A program made the translations under genes and the position numbers. From assembly GCA_003511945.1 (NCBI GenBank), contig DOJA01000150.1:4577-10979 (forward strand): a stretch of DNA of 6,403 nt, in the 5' to 3' direction. The notes under the pieces are model-generated. The model was not told the DNA's origin and searched no databases. It was given only the letters and a program-made list of their open reading frames with translations. The DNA is from Phycisphaerales bacterium (GTDB taxonomy: Bacteria > Planctomycetota > Phycisphaerae > Phycisphaerales > UBA1924). This document shows positions 4,250 through 6,403 of the stretch, piece after piece (positions within the stretch are counted from its first letter, which is position 1; every line of letters starts with the position of its first letter).

Positions 4250-6352
4250 ATGATCCATCAGCCGCACCCGACGAGCCCGCGCGTCCGAACGACCGAACTC
4301 CCGTCGCCTGCCGGCGCGCCGGCCCCCGCGCCCACACTCTCCGCACGGTTCGGCGCGCCCCTCCACGGCGCGCTCAACCCCAGCACCGCCCGCGAGGGCA
4401 CCAGCCCGGGCTCGTTCGCCCTCGCCCCCGACATCGGCGGCCCGCGCTCCTTCTCCTCACCCGACACCCCGGGCATGCCCGCGCCCTCCACCAAGACCGC
4501 GTGGGACTTCCTGCCCGACGGATGGAAGGTGGAGAGGAAGGCATCGAGCCATCGAGGCATTGAGGGGAAGGCATCGGGGCATCAAGGCATCAAGGCATCA
4601 AGTGAAGAGGAGTGGATGGGGCGGTCCGACTGGTTTGGGAGTGTGGCCTCCGCCAACCCGCATGTGCCCGGCGCCCAGCGCCTCCCGCTCGATGGCTCGA
4701 TGCCTCGATCCCTTGATGCCTTGTGCGCCGTCGAGTTCACCACCGCGCTCGGTGAGCGCCTGCGCGTGTCCTACCCCGCGGGCTTCCGTCCGGTGACGCA
4801 GCTCGAGTTCGCGCGCCTGGGTGTGGTCACGCCGCAGATGGAGCGTGTCGCGCAGCGGGAGCCGCACCTGACCCCCGAGCAGGTGCGCGACGAGGCCGCC
4901 GCCGGGCGGATGATCGTCCCCGCGAACATCCACCACCTCGCGCACAACCTGGACCCCATGGCCATCGGACGCGCCAGCAAGACCAAGGTGAACGCCAACA
5001 TGGGCGCCTCGCCCGTCTCGTCGGGCACCGATGAGGAGGTCGAGAAGCTCCGCTGGGCCGAGCGCTGGGGCGCCGACACGGTGATGGACCTCTCGACCGG
5101 GGGCGACCTCGACGCCTGCCGCGGCGCCATCCTCCGCCACGCCACCGTGCCCATCGGCACCGTGCCCGTCTACTCCATGATCATCGGGCGCACGATCGAG
5201 GCCCTCACGCCGGAGATCATCTTCGACTCCCTCGAGCACCAGGCCCGCCAGGGGGTGGACTACTTCACCATCCACGCGGGCGTGCGCCGCGGGCACCTGA
5301 AGTTCATCAGGGACCGTCTGATCGGCATCGTCTCCCGCGGCGGATCCCTGCTCGCCAAGTGGATGCTCGTCCACAACGACGAGAACCCGATGTACACGCA
5401 CTTCGACCGCATCTGCGACATCATGCGCGCCCACGATGTCTCCTTCTCCCTGGGCGACGGCCTGCGCCCGGGCGGCCTGGGCGACGCCACCGACGAGGCC
5501 CAGCTCCGCGAGCTCGAAACCCTGGGCGAACTCACCGAGCGCGCCTGGCGCCGCGGCTGCCAGGTCATGGTCGAAGGCCCGGGCCATGTGCCCTTCGACC
5601 AGATCGAGTTCAACATGAAACTCCAGCGCACGCTCTGCCACGGCGCGCCCTTCTATGTCCTGGGCCCGCTGGTCACCGACATGTTCCCGGGGTACGACCA
5701 CATCACCTCGTGCATCGGCGCCACCGCCGCCGCCTGGCACGGGGCGTCGATGCTGTGCTATGTCACCCCCAAGGAGCACCTGGGGCTCCCCAAGCGCGAC
5801 GATGTCAAGCAGGGCTGCATCGCCTACAGGATCGCCGCCCACAGCGCCGACATCGCGCTGGGCATCCCCCGCACCCGCGACCGCGACGACGCCCTCACCA
5901 AGGCCCGCGCCGCGCTGAACTGGGAGAAGCACTTCGAGCTCTCCTTCGACCCCGACACCGCCCGCGCCCTCCACGACGAGGACCTCGATGTCGACACCGA
6001 CTTCTGCGCCATGTGCGGCCACGACTGGTGCTCCGTCCGCATCAGCAAGGAGATCCAGGAGTTCGCCTCGGGCAAGGCCGACGGCTTTGATCGCGGCAGG
6101 CCCGTGCGATCGGACGCGCTGACGATTGACCAGCAGGAGATCCTCCGCCAGCGCGGCGTGCTCTCGCCCGAGGAGATCCACCGCCTGGCCGCCAAGACGA
6201 AGAAGTCCGTCGGTGTTGAGCCGGGCGGGAAGGCCTCCTGCCACAGCGACTTCGTGGCCCCCGAGGACGCCAGACGGATCCAGGAATCGAAACTGGTCCC
6301 GCTGAACACCGCCCCTGCGCACAACATCCCCTCAGGGGACCGGGTGGTCTAG
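4250..6352 (+). CDS. thiC: Phosphomethylpyrimidine (HMP-P) synthase ThiC, with long N- and C-terminal extensions
   Basis: ThiC is a radical-SAM enzyme that rearranges aminoimidazole ribotide into HMP phosphate, the pyrimidine half of thiamine. The core starts near residue 182 (VTQLEFARLGVVTPQMERVA) and includes VDYFTIHAGV (about 335-344), IVSRGG (360-365), GDGLRPG (402-408), EGPGHVP (442-448) and CYVTPKEHLGLP (503-514). His446 and His510 match the metal-binding histidines of known ThiC structures. The cluster motif CX2CX4C is at Cys586, Cys589 and Cys594. Wording such as LCHGAPFYVLGPLVTD fits the short ThiC lineage, which lacks the N-terminal VPMREI/VYDTSGPY domain of E. coli ThiC. At 700 residues it exceeds the short forms of about 430. 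The extra parts are about 180 N-terminal residues, Pro/Ala-rich and carrying two 8-bp repeat arrays (residues 98-118 and 147-157), plus about 100 residues after the cluster. The ATG follows GGAG and the TPP riboswitch, which gives regulation by TPP. Confidence 0.95.
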   Translation: MIHQPHPTSPRVRTTELPSPAGAPAPAPTLSARFGAPLHGALNPSTAREGTSPGSFALAPDIGGPRSFSSPDTPGMPAPSTKTAWDFLPDGWKVERKASSHRGIEGKASGHQGIKASSEEEWMGRSDWFGSVASANPHVPGAQRLPLDGSMPRSLDALCAVEFTTALGERLRVSYPAGFRPVTQLEFARLGVVTPQMERVAQREPHLTPEQVRDEAAAGRMIVPANIHHLAHNLDPMAIGRASKTKVNANMGASPVSSGTDEEVEKLRWAERWGADTVMDLSTGGDLDACRGAILRHATVPIGTVPVYSMIIGRTIEALTPEIIFDSLEHQARQGVDYFTIHAGVRRGHLKFIRDRLIGIVSRGGSLLAKWMLVHNDENPMYTHFDRICDIMRAHDVSFSLGDGLRPGGLGDATDEAQLRELETLGELTERAWRRGCQVMVEGPGHVPFDQIEFNMKLQRTLCHGAPFYVLGPLVTDMFPGYDHITSCIGATAAAWHGASMLCYVTPKEHLGLPKRDDVKQGCIAYRIAAHSADIALGIPRTRDRDDALTKARAALNWEKHFELSFDPDTARALHDEDLDVDTDFCAMCGHDWCSVRISKEIQEFASGKADGFDRGRPVRSDALTIDQQEILRQRGVLSPEEIHRLAAKTKKSVGVEPGGKASCHSDFVAPEDARRIQESKLVPLNTAPAHNIPSGDRVV
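4539..4705. repeat. Perfect 18-bp inverted repeat linking the two octamer arrays
   Basis: AGGCATCGAGCCATCGAG (4539-4556) is the exact reverse complement of 4688-4705. The arms are separated by 131 bp, so DNA cruciform or mRNA long-range pairing is possible. The match includes the variant CCATCGAG unit, so it goes beyond simply sharing the common unit. Confidence 0.9.
4541..4602 (+). repeat. Array 1 of an 8-bp repeat (GCATCRAG) inside thiC
   Basis: Seven 8-bp units lie in two groups. The first is GCATCGAG, CCATCGAG, GCATTGAG (4541-4564). After a 6-bp spacer (GGGAAG) comes GCATCGGG and three perfect GCATCAAG units (4571-4602). Each group is preceded by GGAAG, so the array looks duplicated at a larger scale. 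The unit length is not a multiple of three, so the protein cycles through all frames of the unit (residues 98-118, AS, H(R/Q), GI patterns). The reading frame stays open. Confidence 0.93.
4688..4719 (-). repeat. Array 2 of the same 8-bp repeat, opposite orientation
   Basis: Four units are present on the plus strand as CTCGATGG, CTCGATGC, CTCGATCC and CTTGATGC, followed by a partial CTTG (4720-4723). Read on the minus strand these are the GCATCRAG unit of array 1. It encodes residues 147-157 of ThiC (LDGSMPRSLDA), just before the conserved core begins. Array 2 lies 85 bp downstream of array 1. Confidence 0.9.
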
Positions 6353-6355
6353 GGT

Positions 6356-6381
6356 GCTTCGTCCGCCGCGGCGGACGAGGC
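6356..6381 (+). terminator. Hairpin after thiC, candidate terminator without a T-tract
   Basis: CGTCCGCCGCGGCGGACG (6360-6377) is a perfect 18-bp palindrome starting 8 nt after the thiC stop. With flanking pairs (GCTT/AGGC, one G-U) the RNA stem can reach 11 bp around a CGCG loop. The following bases are purine-rich (GAGAAGGGG), so it lacks the usual U-tract. It may act as a Rho-assisted or stability hairpin. Confidence 0.5.
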
Positions 6382-6403
6382 GAGAAGGGGTAGAGCGGCG
6401 GGC

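Noticed and set aside
4541..4719. The octamer arrays as a CRISPR array
   Set aside because: Units are 8 bp in direct tandem with no spacers and lie inside an intact coding frame; no cas gene is present.
4598..6322. Long minus-strand open frame (574 codons) opposite thiC
   Set aside because: It is a shadow of the GC-rich thiC frame. Its translation is Gly/Val/Ala/Asp-rich with no domain, whereas thiC on the plus strand has all family motifs.
6327..6339. Short inverted repeat TCCCCT-C-AGGGGA near the thiC stop
   Set aside because: The stem is short, has a very small loop and lies within the coding sequence; the palindrome at 6360-6377 is a much better terminator candidate.

Overview
The window is about 6.4 kb of GC-rich DNA carrying one partial and five complete genes, in two convergent and then divergent blocks. 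Gene content suggests a member of the Planctomycetota, probably the Phycisphaerae. The reasons are high GC in all codon third positions, few clear Shine-Dalgarno sites, an ECF sigma factor paired with a DUF4349 membrane protein, an ABC ATPase plus HlyD-type adaptor cluster, and a thiC of the short lineage with long low-similarity tails. This placement is inference; no rRNA or taxonomic marker is present.

Layout. Positions 1-320 (+) hold the 3' end of an ABC transporter ATPase (MacB/LolD/DevA type). It is followed after 23 nt by a complete periplasmic adaptor (HlyD/DevB type, 344-1468, +), so together they are the end of an export operon whose permease probably lies off the left edge. This operon converges on a three-gene minus-strand block. 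Read in its own direction the block is a stand-alone nucleotidyltransferase (4023-3199), an ECF-type sigma factor (3166-2612) and a two-TM-segment DUF4349 protein (2615-1482). The last two overlap by 4 nt (ATGA), which points to translational coupling and to the DUF4349 protein acting as the sigma factor's membrane partner or anti-sigma factor.

The 226-bp divergent intergenic region (4024-4249) carries a clear TPP riboswitch (aptamer about 4082-4161). It has an extended -10-like element placed so that transcription would start at the aptamer's 5' edge, a strong nested hairpin right after the aptamer, and a small hairpin over the probable ribosome binding site. It controls thiC (4250-6352, +), the radical-SAM HMP-phosphate synthase of thiamine biosynthesis. 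All core motifs and the CX2CX4C cluster are intact.

The most unusual item is inside thiC. Two arrays of an 8-bp repeat (GCATCAAG/GCATCGAG) lie in frame and in opposite orientations at 4541-4602 and 4688-4719, within the poorly conserved N-terminal extension. They include a perfect 18-bp inverted repeat. They look like inserted or expanded repeat DNA that the reading frame has tolerated. The window ends just after thiC with a perfect 18-bp palindrome that probably forms a terminator-like hairpin.
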